DNA from: Providencia rettgeri | GTDB taxonomy: Bacteria; Pseudomonadota; Gammaproteobacteria; Enterobacterales; Enterobacteriaceae | NCBI RefSeq assembly: GCF_041075285.1 | Contig: NZ_CP163512.1 | Span: forward strand, 558,001 to 622,000 | Reading direction: 5' to 3' | DNA: 64,000 bases | Part shown: piece by piece, positions 56,117 to 64,000 of the stretch | Layout of the letters: the number at the start of each line of letters is the position of its first letter | Position numbering within the stretch: the stretch's first letter is position 1 | Notes under the pieces: generated by a model | The model's database searches: none | Told to the model about the DNA's origin: nothing | The model's input: the letters and a program-made list of their open reading frames with translations, nothing else | Position numbers and translations under genes: made by a program

Positions 56117-56180
56117 GTATGCTCCTAGGGCTTGGCTCATTTTGCCGCCTAGCGACAGCACGAACTATTTAGCGCATTAA
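56049..56180. repeat. ERIC element (enterobacterial repetitive intergenic consensus), full copy
   Basis: About 132 bp. Typical ERIC parts are readable in order: GCGTTGTTGGCTGCATTCGC, AGTCACATACTGGTGTATGC in the centre, TGCTCCTAGGGCTTGGCTC, TTGCCGCCT and the closing AACTATTTAGCGCATTAA. The ends are inverted repeats (TAAATGCGC / GCGCATTAA). Transcribed, it would fold into one long hairpin. Confidence 0.8.
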
Positions 56181-56210
56181 GGTATTAAAGAATTGAAGTA
56201 TTAAAAGCAT

Positions 56211-56335
56211 TAAGCGCGTTTTATTTTGTATTGTCGCGTTGTTGGCTGCACTCGGGTATCCGGATCACTGGCTAATATATGTCTTTCGGGTTCCCTCGTT
56301 TGCAGCCTAGTGTCAGCATGAACGATTTAGCGCAC
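56211..56335. repeat. Diverged ERIC-like copy upstream of speB
   Basis: Shares TGTCGCGTTGTTGGCTGCA at 56231-56249 with the full copy, and the closing AGCATGAACGATTTAGCGCA is similar, but the central part is rearranged (CGGATCACTGGCTAATATAT). It sits about 100 bp before speB. Confidence 0.65.
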
Positions 56336-56434
56336 GAAGTTAGAGTATTGCTGATAATATTTTGATGCAAAAACGTGATTTGAACCGAATATTAAAAGGG
56401 CTTGCTAATGGGTAAGCTTATTTGAGGAACAAAA

Positions 56435-57355
56435 ATGATTAATAGTACATTAGGCAATCAAGTTGATAATTCACTGGTTTCTAACGCATTTGGTTTTTTA
56501 CGTTTCCCGTTGAACTTTCAACCATATAACTCAGACGCTGAGTGGGTTATTACGGGGGTGCCATTTGACATGGCAACCTCGGGTCGTGCTGGTAGTCGAC
56601 ATGGGCCTGCGGCAATTCGCCAAGTGTCTACTAACCTTGCATGGGAAAGCCATCGCTGGCCGTGGAACTTCAAGCTAACTGAACGTTTAAAGGTTGTCGA
56701 TTGTGGCGATGTGGTGTTTGCTTTCGGTGATGCGCAAGACATGTGCGACAAACTACAAGCACACACCGAAAAACTGTTAGAGTCAGGCAAACGTTGCTTA
56801 ACATTTGGGGGTGATCACTTTGTCACGCTGCCACTGTTACGTGCCCATGCAAAACATTTTGGCAAAATGGCCTTAGTACATTTTGATGCTCACACCGATA
56901 CTTACGGTAACGGTAGTCAATATGATCACGGCACGATGTTCTACCATGCACCGAAAGAGGGGCTAATTGACCCAACACGTTCAGTACAAATTGGTATTCG
57001 TACTGAACATGATAGCGACAATGGCTTTACAGTATTAGATGCAGGTCAAGTGAATGATCGCGGTGTAGATGAGATGGTTGCCCAAATTAAAGATATCGTT
57101 GGGGATATGCCTGTATACCTAACTTTCGATATTGACTGCCTTGATCCTGCCTTCGCTCCAGGTACAGGAACTCCCGTTGTGGGCGGTTTAACCTCAGATC
57201 GTGCACTGAAATTACTGCGCGGTTTACAACCATTAAATATTGTCGGTATGGATTTAGTGGAAGTCGCACCTGCTTATGATCAGTCTGAAATCACGGCATT
57301 AGCTGCTGCGTCAATTGCTCTAGAAATGCTGTACATTCAAGCATCTAAAAATTAA
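56435..57355 (+). CDS. speB: Agmatinase SpeB
   Basis: Manganese enzyme that hydrolyses agmatine to putrescine and urea (306 residues, normal). Metal-site motifs of the arginase family are [12 protein letters not shown] near residue 123, HFDAHTDTY near 149-157 and [19 protein letters not shown] near 229-247. It completes the pathway begun by speA. AAGGGC upstream is distant; GAGGAAC eight bases before the ATG serves as ribosome site. Confidence 0.96.
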   Translation: MINSTLGNQVDNSLVSNAFGFLRFPLNFQPYNSDAEWVITGVPFDMATSGRAGSRHGPAAIRQVSTNLAWESHRWPWNFKLTERLKVVDCGDVVFAFGDAQDMCDKLQAHTEKLLESGKRCLTFGGDHFVTLPLLRAHAKHFGKMALVHFDAHTDTYGNGSQYDHGTMFYHAPKEGLIDPTRSVQIGIRTEHDSDNGFTVLDAGQVNDRGVDEMVAQIKDIVGDMPVYLTFDIDCLDPAFAPGTGTPVVGGLTSDRALKLLRGLQPLNIVGMDLVEVAPAYDQSEITALAAASIALEMLYIQASKN

Positions 57356-57372
57356 TTAGCCCTTATTGATGA

Positions 57373-57401
57373 AACAGAATCTGCACAGTGTAGGTTCTGT
57401 T
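57373..57401 (+). terminator. Terminator after speB
   Basis: AACAGAA (57373-57379) and TTCTGTT (57395-57401) pair, extended by CT/AG inside, followed by TGTTTAG. Confidence 0.6.
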
Positions 57402-57445
57402 TGTTTAGAAAATTAAACAATCCTTACCTTCAATTCTTATCCCCA

Positions 57446-60400
57446 TTAATCCAAAAAGATTTTTTCCGGTAACACAAAATCGCGCAGTTTTAACAGCGCG
57501 AGGGGGCCTTCCCCCATCTCGGTACGCAACATAAAGGGCAGGGTATTGCCGTTTTTGGTTTGCCACGACAGGGTGTAACTGCTGGTGGTGCCAGCGTAAG
57601 GGGCGACTTGGGCACTTTCCAATAGGCGGATCACGCCCCACACCCCAGGGTGATCTGCCAGTAAACGCGTGCCGGACGTATTGCTCATCCAGCGCAGGGA
57701 CGCACCCGATGCGATGGTGTCCCCCGGCCAGACAAACCGCTGCCATTCAGGGAACTGGTTGTCATAGGTCAGGGTTTGTTTATCAATCACCAGAACTGTT
57801 TGCATCACATCGCGGCTGGTGGATGGGCGAATTTCAAAGTACAGGCGCGCTTCCCCATTGGCGAAGGCCACATCCCCCAAATAACTCAAGGTGTCTAACG
57901 CCTTGAGGAACGCAGGGTTAAAACGCAGCCCTTGTGCGGTGGTGCTGTTGGCCACCCAGTGGTTACCTTCTTTGCGTAATACTCCTTGAAGGCGCGTTTC
58001 TAAAAAGCGTTGAATGCGACCGTCATCCGGGCGTAAATATTGCGCCATCAACGGCAGTGATACCTCGCTCTGGGTGTTTTTTAGGGGGTAACGACCACCA
58101 AATGCGGTGTTCCATTCGTTGACGATGGCATTTTGCCATTCGGCGTTGATCCCCTCAGCGGTGGGGGCCAGCAACTGCTCCCACGCTTGGGCCATCGGTT
58201 GGACTAACAGGGTTTCACCAAAGCCGCTCCACTCTTGCCCAAGGCTGGCGGCGATCAGGCTGCCGTAATCCCGGGTTTCAGATAAATCGACGGTTTTACC
58301 GGCGAAAATACTCTGGGCAAGGGCTTGGGACATGGCCTGCGGATCTGGGGCGTTGGCGATTTGTTGCAGCTTTAATCGCACACGAGTCACGCGGGTGAGG
58401 TAGGCTTGCAAACTGAGGTTATCGCTATTGTTACTGGCTTGCGGATCGGTCAAGTTTAATACGGGTCCAAAGGTGGCTTCTAAGGGGCCGCTAAACTCGG
58501 TTTTTTGGCTAATGACCGGCGTTTTATCTTTATTGAGCAATTCCTTGGTGGAGTTGATAAACGAATCGGTGAGTTTCTCTTGCTGACGTCCCGTTTTGCC
58601 TTGGTAAGCGAGGGTATTCATCAAGGCGATCATCGGCGATTGGCGCACGTCCCCCATTAGGGTTAACTGGTCGATGGCATCGGACAAGTTTTCGGTGTGA
58701 CGCCATTGCAAACTGTTCATAAAGTTTAGCCAACTGCCTGCAAAATCGGCGAAATAGCGCTCGGTGAGGCGCAGTTTGAGTTGCTCAGGGGACATATCAC
58801 GGTCGACGGGCTGTTGGTTATCGCTCAACACCCAGTCAATCTCCTCGCGGCGCGTGTCCGCGGCGCGGTTAATGGCGGGCTCAATGGTGGTTTCCCACGC
58901 ACGGCGGGTAAACACTCCGGGGATAAATTCATCCGTGGTGAACAAGAAATGGGCATCGGTGTCCCCGGTCATGTCATCGAGTGTCATGTCCGCATAACTA
59001 TTTTTGGCTTGCAGAAGGATTTTTTGATACAGAGCGGACTCGCCATTGCGCTGACCAATTTGGCGTACCAATAAATTACGGCTGCTGCTAACCAGCGAGC
59101 GGTTTGTGTTGATGGCCCACTCGGCGTGTTGCGGCAATTGGGTGGCATAAAAAGTCAACCCTTCACGGCCTAATGTCTGCCACTCACCGCTATTGACCCC
59201 CTCAATGGCGGTAAGGTTGTCTAACACGGTTCGAGTGAAAAATTCGGGCTCCATGCGCTCGGGGGTGCTCATCATTAAATAGGCTTTTAACAGAGCGTAG
59301 GTCGCGGGGGTGGCTTCGGCACGGGCCGGGCTATCAGGGGGAAGCTCGGCATACTGTTGCAATTTGGCTTCCAATTGCTGGCGCACGTTGTCGCGCAACA
59401 GGGGCAACATAGTCTGGGTGTAAGTGGGCCATAACTGGGCGAGTAGGGCATCATGTTGGTTTAAGCCAAAGCGCTGCCAAACGGGGATAAAAGTGGCGGC
59501 GTGGTGGTCGATTTTCCCTAACATTTGTTGGAAAGCGAACTGGGCATTCAGGCGTTCGGTCCCATTGCGTTGGCTATCAACGGCGGCAAACGCCAGTTGC
59601 TGGCTGTCATTAATCAATTGGCGATTGGCAAAATAGGATACCACCAACCCCACTCCCCACAAGGTCATGGCGGTGGCAACGGCATATTGCATCACGCGTT
59701 GCGGGTTGATGCCAAGGGGGGACGGTTGTAGCGCTGGCGCAATGTCGGCTTGGGCGGTGAGCAGGCTTTTCCAGCGGTTATCTTCTAACCATGTGTGGGG
59801 TAATAGGGTATTACTGGTTTGGGTTACTGGGGGGCTAAACGCCAGCCCTGCAAAGGGCAATCCGCGGATGCCAGAGGTTAGAGGGGCTAATCTTACGGCT
59901 AACGCTTCGCTGCCGTTATCACGTAAAAACTGCGCTAAAATTAGCCAATAAGTGTACGAACGATTGAGAAACAGGGCTTGGCTGCCGTGCCGAGAGAGTG
60001 CAGGAACCAGCTCACGTAGCGCAGGGGTGAGTTGCTCAGGTTGGGCGTGAGGTTCGGTTAAACACAACACCGCAGGAGCATCCGCAGCGCAAAGCTCGGG
60101 ATTATCACTGACATTCCACACCCAAACAGGGGCTTGCCATTTTAGCGCTTTAAACAGCCCATAGATAAAGCGGCTGGCCATATCAGCGGTGGGGGCATTG
60201 AGGTGATTAAAGGTGAGCGTACTGTGCATCAATTGGTTAGTGACGGTGCTTTCGGTCACCCAAATCAGCGCATCCACAGGCCGACGACGGCGTAATTGTT
60301 TGAGCATCAAGGCGTTGTCTTCATTCACTGCGGCGGTGACATCACCACCATAAATCAACACGGTGCCATTGTTTTCCTGCCAGATTTCTTTAGATAACCG

Positions 60401-60796
60401 TGGTGCCAGTTTGTCAATGGCAGTGGGGGAGCCGATAAGTAGTTGGATAGAGACTTTTTTACGCCAAAAAAGGCCATGTTGGTTATGGAGGTATTCTTTT
60501 ATAATATTGGCTTGCCCTGAATGTGCTAACTCAGTTACGCGTTTCTCTTGTTCCGGCTCATTGCGAGTATTATTCCGGTTTTGATTATAACGGCGTTTTT
60601 TGGATGACGTGATGTAATCGATAAACTTACAGATAAAGGTCACCAGTGCGATCGCTGCAATTATCGCTAGGGTTTTATGTTCTTTGCTATATAGGCTAAT
60701 ATTATCCCCATATTCCCAAATAAAGACCCCAAGTGATACACACAATAAAATAAATACGGTAGAGCGTAGAGGTAAATTCAATTGATTAAATTTCAT
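57446..60796 (-). CDS. tssM: Type VI secretion system inner-membrane protein TssM (IcmF/VasK)
   Basis: A 1116-residue inner-membrane protein of the T6SS membrane complex (TssJ-TssL-TssM). Two hydrophobic segments near residues 11-30 and 40-58 begin the protein; the IcmF-type cytoplasmic domain follows and a third segment lies near 370-388 (QYAVATAMTLWGVGLVVSYF). The rest is the long periplasmic part, ending in the C-terminal domain that contacts TssJ (SYTLSWQTKNGNTLPFMLRTEMGEGPLALLKLRDF). A Walker A motif is absent: the expected site reads LLIGSPTAIDKLA. It is noticeably more GC-rich than the genes upstream of it. It overlaps the preceding gene by 11 bp. Confidence 0.9.
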   Translation of the reverse strand: MKFNQLNLPLRSTVFILLCVSLGVFIWEYGDNISLYSKEHKTLAIIAAIALVTFICKFIDYITSSKKRRYNQNRNNTRNEPEQEKRVTELAHSGQANIIKEYLHNQHGLFWRKKVSIQLLIGSPTAIDKLAPRLSKEIWQENNGTVLIYGGDVTAAVNEDNALMLKQLRRRRPVDALIWVTESTVTNQLMHSTLTFNHLNAPTADMASRFIYGLFKALKWQAPVWVWNVSDNPELCAADAPAVLCLTEPHAQPEQLTPALRELVPALSRHGSQALFLNRSYTYWLILAQFLRDNGSEALAVRLAPLTSGIRGLPFAGLAFSPPVTQTSNTLLPHTWLEDNRWKSLLTAQADIAPALQPSPLGINPQRVMQYAVATAMTLWGVGLVVSYFANRQLINDSQQLAFAAVDSQRNGTERLNAQFAFQQMLGKIDHHAATFIPVWQRFGLNQHDALLAQLWPTYTQTMLPLLRDNVRQQLEAKLQQYAELPPDSPARAEATPATYALLKAYLMMSTPERMEPEFFTRTVLDNLTAIEGVNSGEWQTLGREGLTFYATQLPQHAEWAINTNRSLVSSSRNLLVRQIGQRNGESALYQKILLQAKNSYADMTLDDMTGDTDAHFLFTTDEFIPGVFTRRAWETTIEPAINRAADTRREEIDWVLSDNQQPVDRDMSPEQLKLRLTERYFADFAGSWLNFMNSLQWRHTENLSDAIDQLTLMGDVRQSPMIALMNTLAYQGKTGRQQEKLTDSFINSTKELLNKDKTPVISQKTEFSGPLEATFGPVLNLTDPQASNNSDNLSLQAYLTRVTRVRLKLQQIANAPDPQAMSQALAQSIFAGKTVDLSETRDYGSLIAASLGQEWSGFGETLLVQPMAQAWEQLLAPTAEGINAEWQNAIVNEWNTAFGGRYPLKNTQSEVSLPLMAQYLRPDDGRIQRFLETRLQGVLRKEGNHWVANSTTAQGLRFNPAFLKALDTLSYLGDVAFANGEARLYFEIRPSTSRDVMQTVLVIDKQTLTYDNQFPEWQRFVWPGDTIASGASLRWMSNTSGTRLLADHPGVWGVIRLLESAQVAPYAGTTSSYTLSWQTKNGNTLPFMLRTEMGEGPLALLKLRDFVLPEKIFLD

Positions 60797-61922
60797 TATT
60801 TAATACCGGGGTAACTGTGCTGAAAAATGTTCGATTGCCTTCGTTAGATACCATCAGAACAGGTTTATTTTGTTGGTTTGCGTATAAAGATGAAAGTGCT
60901 GCGACAAACCAAGGAGCATATTTGCCTGTTGGTCCTGAATAGAACTCAAGGTCAATGATTTTTTCGGGATAAATAAATGGAAAGTTCGATTCACTTTGAT
61001 AAATTGCAGATGTAATATTTGAATCAATATTTCCAGAGGAAATCAACCGCACGGCTTGTTGCGCATCGGTTTGGATTTCATTAAACAATAGGATACTCGT
61101 TTTAATATCCTCATTAACTTCTAGTAGCATTGGCCTTTCTAGGTGACTTTCTTTACTTAATTGATATTTTTTTGCAATATCATCAGAGGTGATAATAAGA
61201 ATTGCCAATAATTCTGACTGTGTGTTTTTTTCTTCTTTTTGTTCAATAATTAAAATTTCAACACTTTCTTTGTTATGTTTAATAATATTTTCGATTTTAT
61301 CGAATGAAAGTGTATTTTCATTTTGATAACTCCCTATTTCTTTAGATTTAAATAACGTCTGCCAAATTTGAGGTATATCACGATCTTTTGGCATTCTGTC
61401 AGATAAATAAGTTAAATTAATAGGTAGTGTATCAGGTAATAAACTGATGGTTTCTTTGACACTCCGAAGTAAATAATATGGTGGCGGATTATCCTTAGGG
61501 AGGTAATCAATTTTTTGAGTAAGATTAAAACGAGATGTATGTTGTTTACTATGTCGTAAAATATAATTTAAGGTAATTTTATCGGGTAGTAATAAAGTGC
61601 TATCGAGTATACACACTGAGCGCCTTCCCCATTCAGTCCATTGCCAATCGTTGTGTTTTTTTTCTTCTTTAAGGTAAAGGTAGAACCGGTAATCACGGAT
61701 ATAAGTAAAAAAAAGAATGGTCATGGAAATGATAACAATAATAAAAGGGAGTACTGCTGGAATAATTTTAATTGCTTGGGTATCTTTATTATTCAGGTTA
61801 TCTGTAATATACAGTATATAAGCTGGGATCATAATAGACGCAATTAACATGGCTAGCCATTTAATCAATGATGGAGCAGGTGGCTTATCAACTTGTAAGA
61901 TGGTATTTTTAGACCAAACCAT
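60786..61922 (-). CDS. T6SS-associated membrane protein of unknown function
   Basis: A 378-residue protein with two N-terminal hydrophobic segments (about residues 22-42 and 56-74) and a long soluble part. I do not recognise a named T6SS subunit. The gene is AT-rich, in contrast with tssM directly downstream, and its last codons overlap the tssM start, so the two products are probably made together. It could be an extra membrane-complex component or an adaptor, as in other enterobacterial T6SS clusters where a similar gene sits next to tssM. Its first codons lie 3 bp from the PAAR gene stop. Confidence 0.55.
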   Translation of the reverse strand: MVWSKNTILQVDKPPAPSLIKWLAMLIASIMIPAYILYITDNLNNKDTQAIKIIPAVLPFIIVIISMTILFFTYIRDYRFYLYLKEEKKHNDWQWTEWGRRSVCILDSTLLLPDKITLNYILRHSKQHTSRFNLTQKIDYLPKDNPPPYYLLRSVKETISLLPDTLPINLTYLSDRMPKDRDIPQIWQTLFKSKEIGSYQNENTLSFDKIENIIKHNKESVEILIIEQKEEKNTQSELLAILIITSDDIAKKYQLSKESHLERPMLLEVNEDIKTSILLFNEIQTDAQQAVRLISSGNIDSNITSAIYQSESNFPFIYPEKIIDLEFYSGPTGKYAPWFVAALSSLYANQQNKPVLMVSNEGNRTFFSTVTPVLNNEI

Positions 61923-61925
61923 AAA

Positions 61926-62192
61926 TTACCCCGTAATAAAATCGGATGTGCTAGCAATTAAGGTACAACCGCATTCGGTATGGCTACCGGTAACGGCAAG
62001 GGGAATGCCATTGCAGGTTATAGTCGGGTCACCCTCAATAATTTTATTCACACCATGCCCTTTTTTGGGACAACTGACTAAATCGCCAACTTTAGCCGCA
62101 TTTATTCCATTAATAATAAACTCAGAGGTTGCACTAATAACGGTACCACCATGGGTGGTTTTATCACCTAATACAATAATAGATTTAGCCAT
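61926..62192 (-). CDS. PAAR domain protein, T6SS spike tip
   Basis: An 88-residue single PAAR domain that caps the VgrG spike. The opening IIVLGDKTTHGGTVISAT and the PAAR-type stretch AAKVGDLVSCPKKGHGVNKIIEGDPTITCNGIPLAVTGSHTECGC show the expected cysteine and histidine residues for zinc binding at the tip. There is no effector extension, so it probably carries a separate effector or none. It lies between the SUMF1-like array and the 378-residue membrane protein. Confidence 0.88.
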   Translation of the reverse strand: MAKSIIVLGDKTTHGGTVISATSEFIINGINAAKVGDLVSCPKKGHGVNKIIEGDPTITCNGIPLAVTGSHTECGCTLIASTSDFITG

Positions 62193-62347
62193 GATATTTT
62201 TTTAAATTCCAAAAAATGATGTTTGATATTTAATGTAAAATTAATATTTAAAAATAGATTAATTTATATTTTTATACTGTTGCTAATTGTACAAAGTGTA
62301 TTTGGCTCTATAAAGTTGTGTTAATAGGCTATTTCAATTATGCAGTG
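62193..62347. other. Gap between the PAAR gene and the lipoprotein stub
   Basis: About 155 bp of AT-rich DNA without a gene; the promoter of the PAAR-tssM transcript may lie here. Confidence 0.4.
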
Positions 62348-62434
62348 TTAATGCGTCAGTAATTGATAACAACCCATTAATAGCTCGAGCCCCATCAGCC
62401 AAATAGCACTGTGTATTTTATTCAATAATCGCAT
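62348..62434 (-). pseudogene. 28-codon remnant of a third SUMF1-like lipoprotein gene
   Basis: Starting two bases after the stop of the full lipoprotein gene, an ATG opens 28 codons reading MRLLNKIHSAIWLMGLELLM then GCYQLLTH and stop. This is clearly homologous to the signal peptide and lipobox of the full copy (MRLLNKTHCTILLAGLGLLT then GC). Spacing of 2 bp is the same as between the two larger copies. It is the decayed 5' end of a third tandem copy whose body has been deleted. Confidence 0.8.
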
Positions 62435-62436
62435 AG

Positions 62437-63351
62437 TTATTTCATTATGGGTTGGACAGGGGTTGAGGATTGCACAGCACAGCGGAAGCCGAGAGTAGGA
62501 ATATTTCCGTTAATAAGAGGTCGGGGAGCTCTAATAATGGTTAAGGTTTCGCGGATAGCACTGCTGACTGAGCCACGAGCCACTTTTTCTGTGCCCTGTT
62601 TAGGGCCTTGAGGGTTTTTAGATGGGGAATGTTCATAATAATCCGCAGCATACCAGTCATTGGTCCAGTCTAGACCATTACCCATCATATCGTACAGACC
62701 TAATGGGGTGGGAGGGTAACTGCCAACGGGATAAAAACCGGCTGCAAATAATGCTTCCCCACTATTGCTAGGATTTTCACTGCTAATTTTATTATAAGTG
62801 CCATCTTTTGAAGCAAATAAAATAAATTGGCCTCGGTTACGGGCAGCATATTCCCACTGGGCTTCAGTGGGTAAATCGATAGGCAGTCTCGTTTGTTGGC
62901 CTAACCAAAGGCAATAATCTTTGGCGTCTTGCCAATCTGCGGAGGCAGGATAATTATCTTGGGTGGAGGCTTGCCAATCTTTTAATCTATCTCGGGTTTT
63001 CAGCTTTTGATATTTTTCAGTCAGTGGCTGAGCGGTTAATTCACGCCATAAATTAAACTGTCCCCAAGTTACACGGTATTTGGATAAACTAAAGCTGTCT
63101 AAGGTAACGTTATGGACAAATTTATTGTCTTTATCTATAGAATACGGCAGGGTGGATTTACCGTCATGACCGCTGCCAAAATCCCCCATTAAAAAGGTAC
63201 TCCCCTCGATAAATACCATATGGTTTAGCGAATCATTGAGTAGTTGCTGTTTTTGCTTTTCTTGCTCAGCGGTCAGTGGTTGATCACAACCCGTTAATAG
63301 CCCGAGCCCCGCTAGTAAAATAGTGCAGTGTGTTTTATTCAATAATCGCAT
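62437..63351 (-). CDS. SUMF1/formylglycine-generating-enzyme-fold lipoprotein
   Basis: A 304-residue lipoprotein with a signal peptide ending in the lipobox LLTGC (C22). From about residue 45 it has the SUMF1/FGE fold: MVFIEGSTFLMGDFG, SLSKYRVTWGQFNLW, LPTEAQWEYAARNRG near residue 161-175, GLYDMMGNGLDWTNDWY near 216-232 and the C-terminal GFRCAV. The catalytic cysteine pair of true formylglycine-generating enzymes is not present; the usual RGGSW region reads RGSVSS. It is probably not an oxidase. Genes of this type are found near PAAR and VgrG in Proteus and Providencia T6SS clusters, suggesting an accessory role at the cell surface. Confidence 0.85.
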   Translation of the reverse strand: MRLLNKTHCTILLAGLGLLTGCDQPLTAEQEKQKQQLLNDSLNHMVFIEGSTFLMGDFGSGHDGKSTLPYSIDKDNKFVHNVTLDSFSLSKYRVTWGQFNLWRELTAQPLTEKYQKLKTRDRLKDWQASTQDNYPASADWQDAKDYCLWLGQQTRLPIDLPTEAQWEYAARNRGQFILFASKDGTYNKISSENPSNSGEALFAAGFYPVGSYPPTPLGLYDMMGNGLDWTNDWYAADYYEHSPSKNPQGPKQGTEKVARGSVSSAIRETLTIIRAPRPLINGNIPTLGFRCAVQSSTPVQPIMK

Positions 63352-63353
63352 GG

Positions 63354-64000
63354 TTATTTCGTTATGGGTTGGACAGGGGTTGGGGATTGCACAGCACAGC
63401 GGAAGCCGAGGCCAGGAATATTCCTATTTGTTAATGGGGTAGGATAACGATTCATAGTTAGATTTTTTAGATAAAAAGAGCCATCCGCTCCTCGAGTAAC
63501 TTTTTCCTTACCTTGTTCAGGTCCTTGGGGGTTTTTTACGGGGGAATGTTCATAATAATCGGCGGCATACCAATCATTCATCCAATCAAACCCCACCGCC
63601 ATCATATCGTAAAGGCCTAAAGGTGTTGGTGGGTAAACCCCTACCGGGGCAAAGTCGGTGGCAAATAAGGCTTCTCCTCCTTGGCTACCATCATTATAAG
63701 TGCCATCTTTTGAGGCAAATAAAATAAATTGGCCTCGGTTACGGGCAGCATATTCCCACTGGGCTTCAGTGGGTAAATCGATAGGCAGTCCCGTTTGTTG
63801 GCCTAACCAAAGGCAATAATCTTTGGCGTCTTGCCAATCTGCGGAGGCAGGATAATTATCTTGGGTGGAGGCTTGCCAATCTTTTAATCTATCTCGGGTT
63901 TTCAGCTTTTGATATTTTTCAGTCAGTGGCTGAGCGGTTAATTCACGCCATAAATTAAATTGTCCCCAAGTTACACGGTATTTGGATAAACTAAAGCTGT
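63354..64000 (-). CDS. Second SUMF1-fold lipoprotein gene, 5' end beyond window
   Basis: A tandem paralogue of the previous gene; the reading frame stays open from the stop at 63354 to the window edge (about 215 codons). The N-terminal half, 63693-64000, differs from 62791-63098 of the first copy at only three bases by eye, one changing an arginine to a glycine. The C-terminal half is less alike: MMAVGFDWMNDWYAADYY instead of MMGNGLDWTNDWYAADYY, and RGADGSFYLKNLT instead of RGSVSSAIRETLT. The uneven similarity suggests gene conversion or a recent partial duplication. Confidence 0.85.
   Translation of the reverse strand, partial: SFSLSKYRVTWGQFNLWRELTAQPLTEKYQKLKTRDRLKDWQASTQDNYPASADWQDAKDYCLWLGQQTGLPIDLPTEAQWEYAARNRGQFILFASKDGTYNDGSQGGEALFATDFAPVGVYPPTPLGLYDMMAVGFDWMNDWYAADYYEHSPVKNPQGPEQGKEKVTRGADGSFYLKNLTMNRYPTPLTNRNIPGLGFRCAVQSPTPVQPITK

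Noticed and set aside
57709..60584. Many plus-strand frames of 60-97 codons opposite tssM
   Set aside because: They are antisense shadows caused by the higher GC content and codon bias of tssM.
62437..64000. Formylglycine-generating enzyme activity
   Set aside because: The fold is there but the catalytic cysteine pair is absent, so only the fold is claimed.
1..64000. CRISPR array, tRNA or rRNA genes, prophage or integron
   Set aside because: No regularly spaced repeats, cloverleaf-type sequences, ribosomal RNA, phage structural genes or integrase were seen while reading both strands.

Overview
The window looks like a chromosomal segment of a Morganellaceae-type enterobacterium, most likely Providencia or a close relative. 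The reasons are AT-rich intergenic DNA, enterobacterial gene families (nap, ccm, hcp-hcr, speAB, metK, yceJI, sprT, clcA), an ERIC-type repeat, and a type VI secretion locus carrying Providencia/Proteus-style accessory genes. No tRNA, rRNA, CRISPR array or complete insertion sequence was seen. Genus is an inference from gene content, not from a database search.

Layout. (1) 1-13234, anaerobic nitrogen respiration and cytochrome c maturation: nrfA (minus strand, cut by the window edge) diverges from napFDAGHBC, which is followed by ccmCDEFGH. The ccmA and ccmB genes that normally sit between nap and ccmC are missing here. (2) 13388-18107: an unrecognised basic protein, a DUF2946-like small membrane protein with a TonB-dependent copper receptor, and a Rob-like AraC regulator. 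(3) 18108-20557: AT-rich DNA with a small XRE regulator and a degenerate Gfo/Idh/MocA-family protein. (4) 20701-34738: a myo-inositol catabolism locus (iolR, iolA, iolD, iolG, iolT, an orphan PTS EIIA domain, a second Gfo/Idh dehydrogenase, the iolC fusion, iolE, iolB). It covers uptake, oxidation to inosose, dehydration, hydrolysis, isomerisation, phosphorylation, aldol cleavage and final conversion to acetyl-CoA. A shared TGAAA-N6-TTTCA-type motif lies before iolA, iolG and iolG2. (5) 34840-44807: assorted single genes (NAD(P)-binding oxidoreductase, FUSC-like membrane protein, orphan mdcG-like transferase, GST, yceJ-yceI, an exported protein, a penicillin V acylase-like hydrolase, tehB, clcA). 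Two copies of a roughly 270-280 bp CTAG-flanked repeat lie at 33557-33824 and 35637-35917. (6) 45114-57355: hcp-hcr, an M-box (Mg2+) riboswitch with an N-terminally short mgtE, sprT, a sulfur-responsive ArsR regulator with two YeeE/YedE half-transporters, metK, and speA/speB separated by ERIC repeats. (7) 57446-64000: the end of a type VI secretion cluster on the minus strand (tssM, a membrane protein, PAAR) and a tandem array of SUMF1-fold lipoprotein genes whose third member has decayed to a 28-codon stub.

How the parts work together. Nap delivers periplasmic nitrite from nitrate and NrfA reduces nitrite to ammonium. Both need c-type haem, which the Ccm proteins attach. Hcp-Hcr removes nitric oxide formed in that respiration, and hcp and tehB both carry near-identical NsrR operators. 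FNR-like sites are visible before nrfA, ccmC and hcp.

Most worth a second look: the missing ccmAB, the CTAG-flanked repeat pair, the SUMF1-like lipoprotein array beside T6SS genes, the orphan EIIA and the pseudo-dehydrogenase in the inositol locus, and the unrecognised protein at 13388-14113.
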